Shown: positions 26,517-33,587 of the stretch, in pieces
Layout: every line of letters starts with the position of its first letter
Position numbering within the stretch: position 1 is the stretch's first letter
DNA from: a virus
Virus record (IMG/VR): IMGVR_UViG_3300002132_000024
Location: 1 to 64,000 of that record
Direction: 5' to 3' (one strand)
DNA length: 64,000 bases
Translations under genes and position numbers: made by a program
The notes under the pieces: generated by a model
What the model saw: the letters and a program-made list of their open reading frames with translations, nothing else
Database searches by the model: none
What the model was told of the DNA's origin: nothing

Positions 26517-26953
26517 GTGTTCTTCTTTTTAATTTCGTTAATGTCAAGTGAACCAGTCTTAATCGGACCACCAAAGTCGCCGTCAACAACTACGTTAGCA
26601 CAGAGTTCACGGAACCAACGATCTACAATTTCTTCCTCTAGATCGCCTTCTTCGCCGTATCCTTCTTGCCTTAATTGTAGCACAAACTGTGGGTTCCAGT
26701 CAAGTTCAAAGAAGCCGTTTCTAACATTTTCTTTGTTTACGTGAGTATTAACAACACCAACCCACGCTTCTTTTTTACGTGTAGCACGAGCTTTTGGATC
26801 TAGCTTTGCTAGTTCTTCTGCTTCCTTAGCACGATCCGCCTCCGCTGTTGATAGTTTTGCTCTTTCAGTCGCTTCAGCCGCTATTACTATTGAACGTTCT
26901 ACTTCTGCTCGAACTTTATCAATACCAAATAATTTTTCAATCCACTTACGCAT
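26513..26953 (-). CDS. Conserved phage protein with N-terminal coiled coil
   Basis: The start is at 26953, sharing one base with the queE stop (TAATG). The product is 146 residues. Residues 1-65 are a long Ala/Glu/Arg helix (VERSIVIAAEATERAKLS...), likely coiled coil with a basic end. Residues 75-146 form a compact acidic domain (VNTHVNKENVRNGFFELDWNPQFV, then REEGYGEEG-like stretch). The position between queE and the flap exonuclease suggests a DNA-metabolism context, but no motif gives the function. Confidence 0.55.
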   Translation of the reverse strand: MRKWIEKLFGIDKVRAEVERSIVIAAEATERAKLSTAEADRAKEAEELAKLDPKARATRKKEAWVGVVNTHVNKENVRNGFFELDWNPQFVLQLRQEGYGEEGDLEEEIVDRWFRELCANVVVDGDFGGPIKTGSLDINEIKKKNT

Positions 26954-27798
26954 TAAGTACCCCACTCGTTTTTAAATAAAGGCACTTGCAGTCTATCACT
27001 ATATCGCAAACCATGCTTCATTGCTAACAATGCTACATTCTTATTGTTTAATGCATAGACGCTTTCTACACCACCCACTGGCATTAAGTAAACGTGTCCT
27101 TTAAATCCTGCTGCACGATATTCCTCAACAGCACGTTCTGCATCAGCAAAGTCTTGTTCTGTAGCAATAACAAACTTCAAGTATGCTGTACCTACTTCTT
27201 CGTACTCACAAACAACTTCTGGAAGGATCGCTTCTTCCCACTTCTCGCCACTACATGGAAGTTTAGCACTTACACTAAATGTGACTTCATGTCCAACTGT
27301 ACTGTTCCACTTAGCTAACCAGCCTTTAAATTCCGGAGTAAGTTTCTGAGTACCATTTGTTTCAAATGTAATCTCTTTCAAGTCACGCATCTTAGGATTG
27401 TTTAGTAAATCTGGATAAGCACGTTGCCATCCTAGTAAAGGCTCACCGCCTGTAATAACCAGGTGCTCGTCCTTCCAGTGATCTTGCGGAAGAATTTCCA
27501 TAATACGATCTACAATAGCTTCACTAGTAAGCATTGGACTTAAATGTTTAAAACGAGGATCCCAACTAGCATAGCTGTCACATCCTGTACTTACTAGTGG
27601 CAGTTCTTTATAATCTTTAAAGTCTGCAACACGAGATACTATTGCCTCAAGTTCGTTTGAAAGTTCTCCTCGAGGCATGCCGAATCCAGCACATTTAAAA
27701 TTGCATCCGAAGACACGTAGGAAAACAGAAGGAACGCCCATGTAGCGTCCTTCACCTTGAATGCTGTAGAACAGCTCTGCTATTTTTAATTTGCTCAT
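26953..27798 (-). CDS. queE: 7-carboxy-7-deazaguanine synthase-like radical SAM enzyme (QueE)
   Basis: A 281-residue QueE-type enzyme that ring-contracts 6-carboxy-tetrahydropterin to 7-carboxy-7-deazaguanine (CDG). Visible are the QueE start signature ELFYSIQGEGRYMGVPSVFLR (residues 8-28), GCNFKC (Cys32, Cys36), VITGGEPLL and FETNGT. The third cluster ligand is not at the usual CX2C distance; the next Cys is Cys73 in TGCDSYASW, after an insert. I start at 27798 because the sigma70 promoter at 27805-27834 sits immediately upstream and the QueE family begins with this motif. With folE, queD and the DpdA-like gene it predicts a 7-deazaguanine pathway. Confidence 0.85.
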   Translation of the reverse strand: MSKLKIAELFYSIQGEGRYMGVPSVFLRVFGCNFKCAGFGMPRGELSNELEAIVSRVADFKDYKELPLVSTGCDSYASWDPRFKHLSPMLTSEAIVDRIMEILPQDHWKDEHLVITGGEPLLGWQRAYPDLLNNPKMRDLKEITFETNGTQKLTPEFKGWLAKWNSTVGHEVTFSVSAKLPCSGEKWEEAILPEVVCEYEEVGTAYLKFVIATEQDFADAERAVEEYRAAGFKGHVYLMPVGGVESVYALNNKNVALLAMKHGLRYSDRLQVPLFKNEWGT

Positions 27799-27804
27799 GT
27801 TATT

Positions 27805-27834
27805 ATTATACACTCTTTTCTGAATCGTTGTCAA
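27805..27834 (-). promoter_or_regulatory. Sigma70-type promoter for queE (TTGACA-18-TATAAT)
   Basis: Perfect -35 TTGACA (27829-27834) and -10 TATAAT (27805-27810) with an 18-base spacer. Six bases separate the -10 from the queE ATG at 27798, so the transcript is predicted to start at or next to the start codon. It lies inside the 3' end of the preceding gene. Confidence 0.7.
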
Positions 27835-28006
27835 CCTTTTTTGACAATATAAATGTGCCGTCTTTACCTTCATCCCAAATTAGGGTATCTCCAAAATCCC
27901 AACCTACTTGTGCTAGCAGGTCTGGAGGAAATGGAAGAACCAAATCACCGGTATCTGGATCTTCCTCGAGTTTTATTGTCCATGTTCGCTGAGCATTATC
28001 TTGCAT
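27806..28006 (-). CDS. Small AbrB/MazE-like phage protein
   Basis: A 66-residue acidic protein with the pattern WTIKLEEDPDTGDLVLPFPPDLL, QVGWDFGDTLIWDEGKDGTFIL. The order (strand, L-P-x-P-x-x-L-L, G-W-x-x-G-D-x-L-x-W) resembles the swapped-hairpin AbrB/SpoVT fold of small DNA-binding or antitoxin proteins. It is short and lacks a toxin partner nearby. A regulatory role is possible; I base it only on the pattern. It overlaps the gene before it by 34 bases. Confidence 0.5.
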   Translation of the reverse strand: MQDNAQRTWTIKLEEDPDTGDLVLPFPPDLLAQVGWDFGDTLIWDEGKDGTFILSKKVDNDSEKSV

Positions 28007-28164
28007 AAAAAAGCATCCTTTTCATCTTTAAAAATAAATTCCATCCAATTAGTATCTAGTTTAGTAGTATACTTGCCGCCTGGAAGTCCGTAATGTTCTA
28101 ATACCCTAATACACAATTCGTTCCAGTTTATACTAGAAGTCCAGCGAATATGTACTGTATTCAT
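27973..28164 (-). CDS. Hypothetical small protein
   Basis: A 63-residue protein with a central LGYP-like turn (HYGLPGGKY) and hydrophobic strands at both ends (VHIRWTSSINWNELC, MEFIFKDEKDAFLCKIML). Two Cys residues flank the fold. Its size and content suggest a ferredoxin-like alpha/beta mini-domain. It overlaps its downstream neighbour by 34 bases and is one base from its upstream neighbour. No function is assigned. Confidence 0.5.
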   Translation of the reverse strand: MNTVHIRWTSSINWNELCIRVLEHYGLPGGKYTTKLDTNWMEFIFKDEKDAFLCKIMLSEHGQ

Positions 28165-28374
28165 TTAGTCTTTAAAAAATTTATCAAGTACTTCGATCTG
28201 ATCGTGATAATCGGCTATAGCTTTAAGCTCGTGTTCGATGGCTTCAATAATATCAGAATGCTCGCCAATACCAACGGGATTAGCAAGATATACTTCTACG
28301 TTAGCACGATGTTTTTCAATAAGACCCCACGCATGATTACGCACAGCTTGTAATAGAGTTTCTCTCATTTCCAT
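28165..28374 (-). CDS. Hypothetical small helical protein
   Basis: A 69-residue helical protein (ETLLQAVRNHAWGLIEKHRANVEVYL, then HSDIIEAIEHELKAIADYHDQIEVL). It may form a helical hairpin. It overlaps the HIT gene by 10 bases and is part of the same compact early operon. A TATAAATT near its start resembles a late promoter but deviates at the last base and lies in the HIT coding sequence, so I do not call it. Confidence 0.5.
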   Translation of the reverse strand: MEMRETLLQAVRNHAWGLIEKHRANVEVYLANPVGIGEHSDIIEAIEHELKAIADYHDQIEVLDKFFKD

Positions 28375-28754
28375 AATTTATAATTTCCTCTTTCTGGTAT
28401 AACGTGACGTACCCCGCCACGAGGGTCTTCCATGTCACCTTTCCTTCTTGGAATTAAGTGAACATGTGGCCAAGAGCAAGTTTGTCCTGCAACTTCACCA
28501 ACGTTGAGACCGATATTAAAGCCGTCCCACTCTCCGTCTAACATTCCTTTAAGACCTCGATCAACTGCATCGTTAAACGCATCTTTTAGAACATCAACAT
28601 TATTATACTTAGGTACAAACAGTCTGTGACCTTCTGTGACCGGATAGCTGTCTTTGTACACAGCAACATGAAAGTCGTCGTACTCTAATTCTGTCCAAGG
28701 AGCACCGTTGCTATCTTCCTTGTCCATTACTTCTGAAAAAATAACTTTTTTCAT
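28365..28754 (-). CDS. HIT-family nucleotide hydrolase
   Basis: A 129-residue HIT (histidine triad) protein. The signature is near residues 97-103: WPHVHLIPR, with His-x-His as the first two triad positions, followed by RRKGD. A preceding LNVGEVAGQTCSWPH fits the G-x-x-A-G-Q segment that binds the nucleotide. These enzymes cleave nucleotide-phosphate or nucleotide-sugar bonds. Its place among purine and 7-deazaguanine genes suggests nucleotide housekeeping during phage synthesis, though its substrate is not evident. Confidence 0.8.
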   Translation of the reverse strand: MKKVIFSEVMDKEDSNGAPWTELEYDDFHVAVYKDSYPVTEGHRLFVPKYNNVDVLKDAFNDAVDRGLKGMLDGEWDGFNIGLNVGEVAGQTCSWPHVHLIPRRKGDMEDPRGGVRHVIPERGNYKLWK

Positions 28755-28984
28755 CGCTTTCTCGCATATTCTCGTTGTTCGTCTGGCAAGTCACGGTCCT
28801 TTACGATAAACTCGTAGCCAGCCATATTGCCTACATAGTGAGCATGTTTAGCTTCAAATGCCATCTTAACTTTCACAGTGTTAATGGCAACTTCTAGAAA
28901 CTTTCCCCTATTGACATTTATAATATATCCGTCAACATTTTTATTTTTATCTGTGCAGTACACATCGATGCGTGTATCAATCAT
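28751..28984 (-). CDS. Hypothetical small protein
   Basis: A 77-residue protein with beta-strand character: DVYCTDKNKNVDGYIINVNRGKFLEVAINTVKVKM. It resembles small barrel or SH3-like domains but has no diagnostic residues. It is coupled to HIT (4-base overlap) and to the phosphoribosyltransferase (8-base overlap), so it is expressed with them. Confidence 0.5.
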   Translation of the reverse strand: MIDTRIDVYCTDKNKNVDGYIINVNRGKFLEVAINTVKVKMAFEAKHAHYVGNMAGYEFIVKDRDLPDEQREYARKR

Positions 28985-29534
28985 ATTGACCTACCTTCTC
29001 CCACGGGTAAACTAACCAAGTATCTTCTTCTAACTTGTTTACAGCGTGTGAATAGTACGAAACATCATCAAAAGAACTAGATCCGTTTTCAGTTAATACT
29101 GCAAACCGAACATTGTTGCCCCAAACAGTGTTCCAAGCTGCTTCGTCGGGCAAACAACTACCCTGCCAATCTTCTTTAATCCAGTTAAATGTAGCACCGC
29201 TATCGTTAATATCATCTACAATAAGAATATTCTTACGCAGCGAAATATCCCAACGTGATCCTGTGATGCCATTCTTGGGAGGATCGTTATATCCAAATGC
29301 ATCTTCGGCCATCCATAAATTGCTTTCTGGCCCTTGTTCGTCGTCACGTAGGCTAACTTTAAGTGCTTCGCATCGAACGCCGAGCATATTGCTGAGAATA
29401 GTAGCAGGAACATTACCACCACGAGTAATACCTACAATATAATTAGGACGCCAGTTGTCTTGATACATCTGCAACGATATATCAGTACACATTGTTTCTA
29501 CGTCTTGCCAGCTGTAATAATGTTTTTTAATCAT
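28977..29534 (-). CDS. Phosphoribosyltransferase (purine type)
   Basis: A 185-residue type I phosphoribosyltransferase. The PRPP loop NILIVDDINDSGATFNW is near residues 99-115, the hydrophobic strand YIVGITRGGNVPA near 33-45 supplies the second PRPP site, and the overall length matches xanthine-guanine or hypoxanthine transferases. It would make a purine nucleotide from base and PRPP. A flap over the active site contains Trp and Asp residues. In this region it could recycle guanine or hypoxanthine for nucleotide or 7-deazaguanine synthesis; substrate is not determined. Confidence 0.8.
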   Translation of the reverse strand: MIKKHYYSWQDVETMCTDISLQMYQDNWRPNYIVGITRGGNVPATILSNMLGVRCEALKVSLRDDEQGPESNLWMAEDAFGYNDPPKNGITGSRWDISLRKNILIVDDINDSGATFNWIKEDWQGSCLPDEAAWNTVWGNNVRFAVLTENGSSSFDDVSYYSHAVNKLEEDTWLVYPWEKVGQYD

Positions 29535-29719
29535 TTTCCATCCTTTGCGGATTTCTCCGCTTTAGTAAGTTTATTATTCCAAGTGTAGTTGCTAATGCCT
29601 AATTCATTTGCCATGGGCTTAGTTTTGCCTTTAGTGACCGCACCGCCCTTGGCTAAAAATTCAGCCATCAGTCGTTCTGTTTCTGCGTCTTTAGATTTTG
29701 CATCATGATTCATTGCCAT
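29531..29719 (-). CDS. Hypothetical small protein with helix-turn-helix-like segment
   Basis: A 62-residue charged protein. Residues 8-55 read as two or three short helices (ETERLMAEFLAKGGAVTKG, ANELGISNYTWNNKLTKAEK) in an arrangement like a small helix-turn-helix. The middle helix with G-I-S-N-Y-T-W looks like a recognition helix. A DNA-binding role is plausible but weakly supported. It overlaps the cupin gene by 17 bases. Confidence 0.45.
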   Translation of the reverse strand: MAMNHDAKSKDAETERLMAEFLAKGGAVTKGKTKPMANELGISNYTWNNKLTKAEKSAKDGK

Positions 29720-30167
29720 GTATTCTTCTTCCTTCTAGATACTGTTCATTGTGTACCCATTTATCCTTAACTAAAAATCCCCACTCACGTTTGTGAGGAC
29801 CAGGCATGAACAGTGTCCAAGCAGTGATACCTGGTTCTAATTCAATTCTATGATAGCTGTTTGGTTGGCACGTTCTAAAATGTCCAGGGCCACGCCAGTG
29901 TTTTTCTTCCCCGACCATTGTGCCATCGTCTGTAAACACTGGAGTGTATTCCCAGTAGCCCCCACGTAATATTAGTGTAGCATAAGGCCAAGGATGATCG
30001 TGAACATCGTCCGGATCACCTTTTAAGAACTTGTGTAAGAATACGTTAAAAGGAAAACTCTTACGCTCTTTAAGAAAGAGGTAGTAGCGTTCTAAGTAAG
30101 GTTCATTATGCACACGGTCGTAGATGATACGCTTTCGACCGACTCTTTCTAAAAGTTTAAGCAGCAT
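29703..30167 (-). CDS. Cupin-domain protein
   Basis: A 154-residue protein with a cupin core: H-D-H-P-W-P-Y near residues 56-62 and a second H in YHRIEL near 105-110, separated by strands including TLILRGGYWEYTP. The two His-containing blocks are the metal site of cupins. Function could be binding or modification of a small molecule. It lies one gene from the MBD4-like glycosylase and overlaps it by 11 bases. A sigma70-type promoter lies inside that gene at 30290-30318. Confidence 0.65.
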   Translation of the reverse strand: MLLKLLERVGRKRIIYDRVHNEPYLERYYLFLKERKSFPFNVFLHKFLKGDPDDVHDHPWPYATLILRGGYWEYTPVFTDDGTMVGEEKHWRGPGHFRTCQPNSYHRIELEPGITAWTLFMPGPHKREWGFLVKDKWVHNEQYLEGRRIHGNES

Positions 30168-30582
30168 AGATATAATACACCTCTTCTTCTAAATAACGTT
30201 TTAGTTCTTTGTCAGTAGGTTCTACATTATAGTTGTTCTTAAAAAAGATTTCATAACTATCAGAACCATACTTTCCAATGCCATACAATATTGTAGCATC
30301 ATTTCTGTCCCATGTCAAGAAGTCTTGGGTCATTCTAAACAAACGAGTATAGCGAACATTCACCATTCCTAACGGGGCGATAATACTCTTAACAAACTCT
30401 TCGTCAGCATCTAGCAGATTTTGTGGCATAGGAAACCAATATAAGAATTCGGGCAGTGTTAGTTTCACTGCCTTCCTTCCTGTTTGATTTAACATAATCA
30501 CACCAACCATGTGTTGCCATGCGCCGTCGATCTGCTGTTGTACCATTAGATTATCTTTAAGCGGCGCAAACCAAGTACTCAT
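30157..30582 (-). CDS. MBD4-like HhH-GPD DNA glycosylase
   Basis: A 141-residue protein resembling the glycosylase domain of MBD4. Matching blocks, in order, are a helical start with MLNQTGRKAV (MBD4 has a FLNRTSG-like segment), a central APLGMVNVRYTRLFRM (compare PLGLYDLRAKTIVKF), the helix-hairpin-helix YGIGKYGSDSY (residues 100-110), and VEPTDKELKRY at 120-130 where Asp124 fits the catalytic Asp. HhH-GPD enzymes remove damaged or mismatched bases such as U or T opposite G. No [4Fe-4S] Cys motif is present, as in MBD4. It sits between folE and a cupin gene. Confidence 0.7.
   Translation of the reverse strand: MSTWFAPLKDNLMVQQQIDGAWQHMVGVIMLNQTGRKAVKLTLPEFLYWFPMPQNLLDADEEFVKSIIAPLGMVNVRYTRLFRMTQDFLTWDRNDATILYGIGKYGSDSYEIFFKNNYNVEPTDKELKRYLEEEVYYIYAA
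30290..30318 (-). promoter_or_regulatory. Sigma70-type promoter inside the glycosylase gene (TTGACA-17-TACAAT)
   Basis: TTGACA at 30313-30318 and TACAAT at 30290-30295, spacer 17. It would drive the cupin gene and those after it. It is inside a coding sequence, so support comes from sequence fit alone. Confidence 0.45.
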
Positions 30583-31325
30583 CTTGAGGCAAACTCCTGT
30601 TGTAGTTTAATGTTGTCAAAGAACTCTTTCTTTGTGCTTTGATCTGTATTGAACGCACCTTTCAATACTGTAGTTTGTGTTAGACTACTATGCGCCATAA
30701 TTCCACGATTCTCACAACATCCGTGTACTGCTTGAATGTAAACTGCTACATTTTCACTATCAGTTGCCTTACTGATCTCACGAGCAATGTCGTTGCAGAG
30801 TTCTTCTTGTAGTGTACCTCGTCTAGCACACCACTGTGCAATGCGAGTATATTTGCTAAGACCAATTAACTTTTGAGCAGCAATAATTCCAATGTAGGCA
30901 ACCCCAGCGACAGGCTGATGGTGATGACTACACATACTACGCAACTCACTACGTACAACCAACATGCCTTCATATCTGTCCTCGGTGTCATTTGGAAACG
31001 CTGTTGCGTCTGGTGCAGATTCATAACGCCCTGCCATAATTTCGTTAAAGTACATCTTGGCAAGTCTACGTGCAGTACCTTGCGAGTTAGGATCATTCTC
31101 ACGATCGATTAACAGTGCATCAAGTACGCCTTCAAAGGCGACGGTAGCTTCGTCAACAAGTCTATCAAAATCTGTAAAATGTACATACTCGCTGATGTTG
31201 TCGCCTGCCCAGAAACGCTTTTTATCACGTTTCATTCTAGCACGAATGTTATCGCCTAGATATCCTTCACTATAGCCACCATCACCTGCCATAGCGTCTA
31301 GTCCTGTTTCTTTTTTATCTGTCAT
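30579..31325 (-). CDS. folE: GTP cyclohydrolase I (FolE)
   Basis: A 248-residue GTP cyclohydrolase I, the first step from GTP to dihydroneopterin triphosphate, used for folate or for 7-deazaguanine. The N-terminal 50 residues are an extra tail. The catalytic core has GTARRLAKMYFNEI near 83-96, the zinc ligand SMCSHHHQP (Cys132, His134/135), IGLSKYTRI near 154, and AVHGCCENRGIMAHSS (second Cys, 203/204). The Zn and pterin-binding residues look intact. With queD, queE and the DpdA-like gene it supplies the pterin precursor. It is coupled to its neighbours by 4-base overlaps. Confidence 0.9.
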   Translation of the reverse strand: MTDKKETGLDAMAGDGGYSEGYLGDNIRARMKRDKKRFWAGDNISEYVHFTDFDRLVDEATVAFEGVLDALLIDRENDPNSQGTARRLAKMYFNEIMAGRYESAPDATAFPNDTEDRYEGMLVVRSELRSMCSHHHQPVAGVAYIGIIAAQKLIGLSKYTRIAQWCARRGTLQEELCNDIAREISKATDSENVAVYIQAVHGCCENRGIMAHSSLTQTTVLKGAFNTDQSTKKEFFDNIKLQQEFASR

Positions 31326-31714
31326 TGAATTACCTCAAATAGCGAATCAAAGTGAGTGTCTACTTTTTCTTTCTTAGATTGAAAGATGTCTATTTTTGAA
31401 AATGTATACCCGTGTTTCATTCCAACTAATACAGCTAACTTTTCAAAGTTGGTTAGATTTTGATTAGATACAGCAATAATGTATCCGTGTACCCAGTCTT
31501 TATTGTTATGGATGTTGTGTAGTTTTGCAGGACCGAATCCCATACCTCGCAGTTTTCTAAACCACTCGTGATGATCGATGTCGTTGATGACATCAATTAG
31601 ACCGTGATCGTCGAGGTCTTTTCCTTTGATAACAAATAAATGATCGGTATTATACAGCTCATTGTATTCGTCTTGATTAGAAGTAAGGTCTTCTAGTATT
31701 TTGACTAATTGCAT
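31322..31714 (-). CDS. Conserved phage protein, unknown
   Basis: A 130-residue protein without a recognisable fold motif. Residues near 40-75 carry HHEWFRKLRGMGFGPAKLHNIHNNKD, a turn-rich segment with His and Gly, and later a strand VHGYIIAVSNQNL. It is coupled to folE. The preceding 38 bases to the glycosyltransferase gene contain TTGCAA-17-TAAACT, a weak promoter-like pair I do not call. Function is unknown. Confidence 0.5.
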   Translation of the reverse strand: MQLVKILEDLTSNQDEYNELYNTDHLFVIKGKDLDDHGLIDVINDIDHHEWFRKLRGMGFGPAKLHNIHNNKDWVHGYIIAVSNQNLTNFEKLAVLVGMKHGYTFSKIDIFQSKKEKVDTHFDSLFEVIQ

Positions 31715-31752
31715 TTTTTCTCCGAGTTAAGGTCGAGGATGACCTGTTATAA

Positions 31753-32823
31753 TTAGTTTAACATCTTTAACAGCTGATTGCAACTAAAATAATCTTCTGT
31801 TAATAACTTTACTTGTTTATTTAGGCGAGGTAAGTAATCTTTATAATTTTCCATATAGTCGATGATCTTTTCGATTACCAACGGACGATACTTTATATAA
31901 GACTCAAACGATTCGGCCCATTCGCTAGGGTACTTAAACGCCTCAAACGCCATTTCGCTGTAGCTTAGTCTATCTGGCACCATAGGAATAGCATCAACTA
32001 TTGCACCTTCATACCAACTAATACCCAGTGTTTCTTGTAGGTTAGCACTGAACACAAGTTTAGCTTCACCTAACAAATTATGATATTCATTCTTTGTTAG
32101 CTGTTGATCCTGGCACACAACAAACTCATACTGCGGCAAGTGTTCTTTTAAGTCACGGAAGATTTCAACCTGCTTCTCTGGAGCAATACGATGCGGAAAC
32201 AAAATAAGATCACGCTTGGGCATGTTCTTATACATTGCTAGTGTATTCTGCATATACTCCATAGGCCAACCTGTGCGTACAATTTTGTTATTGGCGTGAT
32301 TCTCACGTAAGCCAACAATACAGCCTAAAAGTTCTTCGCAAAACATTTCAATGTGAAAGTCTGTGGCAAAGTAGTTGTGGTCAAATGCGTAAAAGAAACT
32401 CTTCTCAGCATGTCTAACCCAAGGCTTATCTCCAACAAGACGTCCTAAGAAGTCTTGTGGATCATAACTACCAGCATGCCATAAGCCGTGTGTGACTACT
32501 GGAATGCCCAGCAATTCACTCATGTACTTTAAGTTGATAATACCCGGGTGCCAAGCATCAGTAAAAATAAAATGATCGCCGGGGCGAACGGCTCCGTTGC
32601 AAAAAAGCCGACCCATCTGCTCAACTTGGCTAGCCTTATATATATTAGTGCCGCCAAAGTTAAGGAAAGCCCCAGGCGTAGTCGCACTAGGGATATCCGT
32701 AGGCCCTGATATAACATGAACATCGTGTTTGTTCCTTTCAAGAAGTAAAGGCAAGTGAGTTTTCCACTGGCCCGTATAGCGAGTTTCAACTGCTTCTAGG
32801 TCAATAAGGAAAACTCTTGCCAT
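31753..32823 (-). CDS. Glycosyltransferase (GT-B fold)
   Basis: A 356-residue GT-B-like glycosyltransferase. Evidence: a C-terminal Rossmann half with LILFPHRIAPEKQVEIF near residue 206, YEFVVCQDQQLTKNEY near 233, and LVFSANLQETLGISWYEGAIVDAIPMVP near 256, where Q-E-T-L-G-I-S-x-x-E is the usual nucleotide-sugar loop of GT4-type enzymes. The N-terminal half has THLPLLLERNKHDVHVISG. It may glucosylate modified DNA, as in T4, or a surface glycan; nothing in the sequence tells which. Close to the DNA-modification genes, the DNA role is attractive but unproven. Confidence 0.8.
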   Translation of the reverse strand: MARVFLIDLEAVETRYTGQWKTHLPLLLERNKHDVHVISGPTDIPSATTPGAFLNFGGTNIYKASQVEQMGRLFCNGAVRPGDHFIFTDAWHPGIINLKYMSELLGIPVVTHGLWHAGSYDPQDFLGRLVGDKPWVRHAEKSFFYAFDHNYFATDFHIEMFCEELLGCIVGLRENHANNKIVRTGWPMEYMQNTLAMYKNMPKRDLILFPHRIAPEKQVEIFRDLKEHLPQYEFVVCQDQQLTKNEYHNLLGEAKLVFSANLQETLGISWYEGAIVDAIPMVPDRLSYSEMAFEAFKYPSEWAESFESYIKYRPLVIEKIIDYMENYKDYLPRLNKQVKLLTEDYFSCNQLLKMLN

Positions 32824-33117
32824 TTATCGAGTACCTCGTTCAAAGCGTGGACTGTTGTTATCAAACCTTGGCTTGTTGTTATCAAACCTTGGCTTGTTGT
32901 TATCAAACCTTGGCTTGTTGCCTTGGTAAGGGCGACGTGGTCGTTTACTTGCCAGATACGCACCATAGTTCTGTGAATCTCTACGATAGAGGTCCGCAGG
33001 ATTGAACTCTCGGAGTTCGAATCTACACCAATCTAGATACGCTTCGAGATCCTCCCACACTTTAACAACGTCTGGGCGATTTGCGAAATAGGAATAATCC
33101 TTGTAGTTCTTAGCCAT
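32824..33117 (-). CDS. Basic protein with C-terminal KPRFDNN repeats
   Basis: A 97-residue protein. Residues 1-62 form a folded N-terminal part (YFANRPDVVKVWEDLEAYLDWCRFELREFNPADLYRRDSQNY). Residues 67-97 are a disordered basic tail of seven-residue units K-P-R-F-D-N-N, encoded by exact 21-base DNA repeats. It resembles RNA- or DNA-binding tails. It sits between queD and a glycosyltransferase gene. The function is not known. Confidence 0.6.
   Translation of the reverse strand: MAKNYKDYSYFANRPDVVKVWEDLEAYLDWCRFELREFNPADLYRRDSQNYGAYLASKRPRRPYQGNKPRFDNNKPRFDNNKPRFDNNSPRFERGTR
32853..32915 (-). repeat. Tandem repeat, three exact 21-base copies
   Basis: Three perfect copies of a 21-base unit encode the repeated K-P-R-F-D-N-N tail of the 97-residue protein. 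A fourth, degenerate copy follows at the 3' end of the gene (NSPRFER). The perfect identity at DNA level, including silent positions, means the copies are recent or kept homogeneous. Confidence 0.85.
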
Positions 33118-33129
33118 TATAGCTTTCCT

Positions 33130-33519
33130 TTAGTACTTAATAAATGAACCATTTTCTCCGTCTTCGGAGACCTCAATCCAAACCTCACGGCCTGGATACT
33201 TTTGTGAAATGCTGTCGTATAAATCACCTGACATCATTTCGCAACTCTTAAAATCAAGTTGGAGTGTACCTTCTTTGTACAGATTTTCCAACCAGCGTTT
33301 AAATTGAATGAACTCAATATCGCGATCATCGTGCGTAATACCAATCCACACTTTAAAGTGGAAGATATGACGATGCGGATAGCCTAGAAAACTTACATCA
33401 TACTCATCGCCTGTAGCTAGAGCAGGATCAGTTAGTGCGGCAGGATACTTGTGCATACCCTCTTTTCGAAATGTCACCCAAATCATTTTGTTAGGGCGAA
33501 CGTCTTGCTTAATAATCAT
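33130..33519 (-). CDS. queD: 6-carboxy-tetrahydropterin synthase-like protein (QueD)
   Basis: A QueD-family enzyme. From the start at 33519 it is 129 residues. Key features are H-R-H-I-F-H near residues 50-55 (metal-binding His), a Cys in LDFKSCEMM near residue 94 that fits the catalytic Cys region, and VWIEVSEDGENGS near residues 112-124, the family's C-terminal Glu motif. A longer start at 33594 is open but its first codons are the -35 box of a sigma70 promoter (33559-33587), so the shorter start is favoured. It converts dihydroneopterin triphosphate to 6-carboxy-tetrahydropterin for QueE. Confidence 0.7.
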   Translation of the reverse strand: MIIKQDVRPNKMIWVTFRKEGMHKYPAALTDPALATGDEYDVSFLGYPHRHIFHFKVWIGITHDDRDIEFIQFKRWLENLYKEGTLQLDFKSCEMMSGDLYDSISQKYPGREVWIEVSEDGENGSFIKY

Positions 33520-33558
33520 TTTATTATCTTCTTCTTTAGATCTACGTTGTATATACTT

Positions 33559-33587
33559 ATAATACGACTCTTGTTCATCGTTGTCAA
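33559..33587 (-). promoter_or_regulatory. Sigma70-type promoter for queD (TTGACA-17-TATTAT)
   Basis: TTGACA (33582-33587) and TATTAT (33559-33564), spacer 17. It predicts transcription from about 33552 and decides the choice of the queD start at 33519 over 33594. Confidence 0.6.

Noticed and set aside
26540-26560. TTGACA near the end of the flap exonuclease's upstream gene
   Set aside because: No -10-like hexamer at 16-18 bases; the AT-poor spacing does not fit.
28374-28385. TATAAATT resembling a late promoter on the minus strand
   Set aside because: It ends in T instead of A, lies inside the HIT gene just before an ATG, and the surrounding genes are of early type.
31730-31790. TTGCAA-17-TAAACT before the 130-residue unknown gene
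   Set aside because: Both boxes are weak; in AT-rich sequence this is expected by chance.
33000-33040. GTTCGAATC string resembling a tRNA T-arm
   Set aside because: The flanking bases do not pair as a T-stem, no anticodon or D-arm is present, and the stretch is coding.
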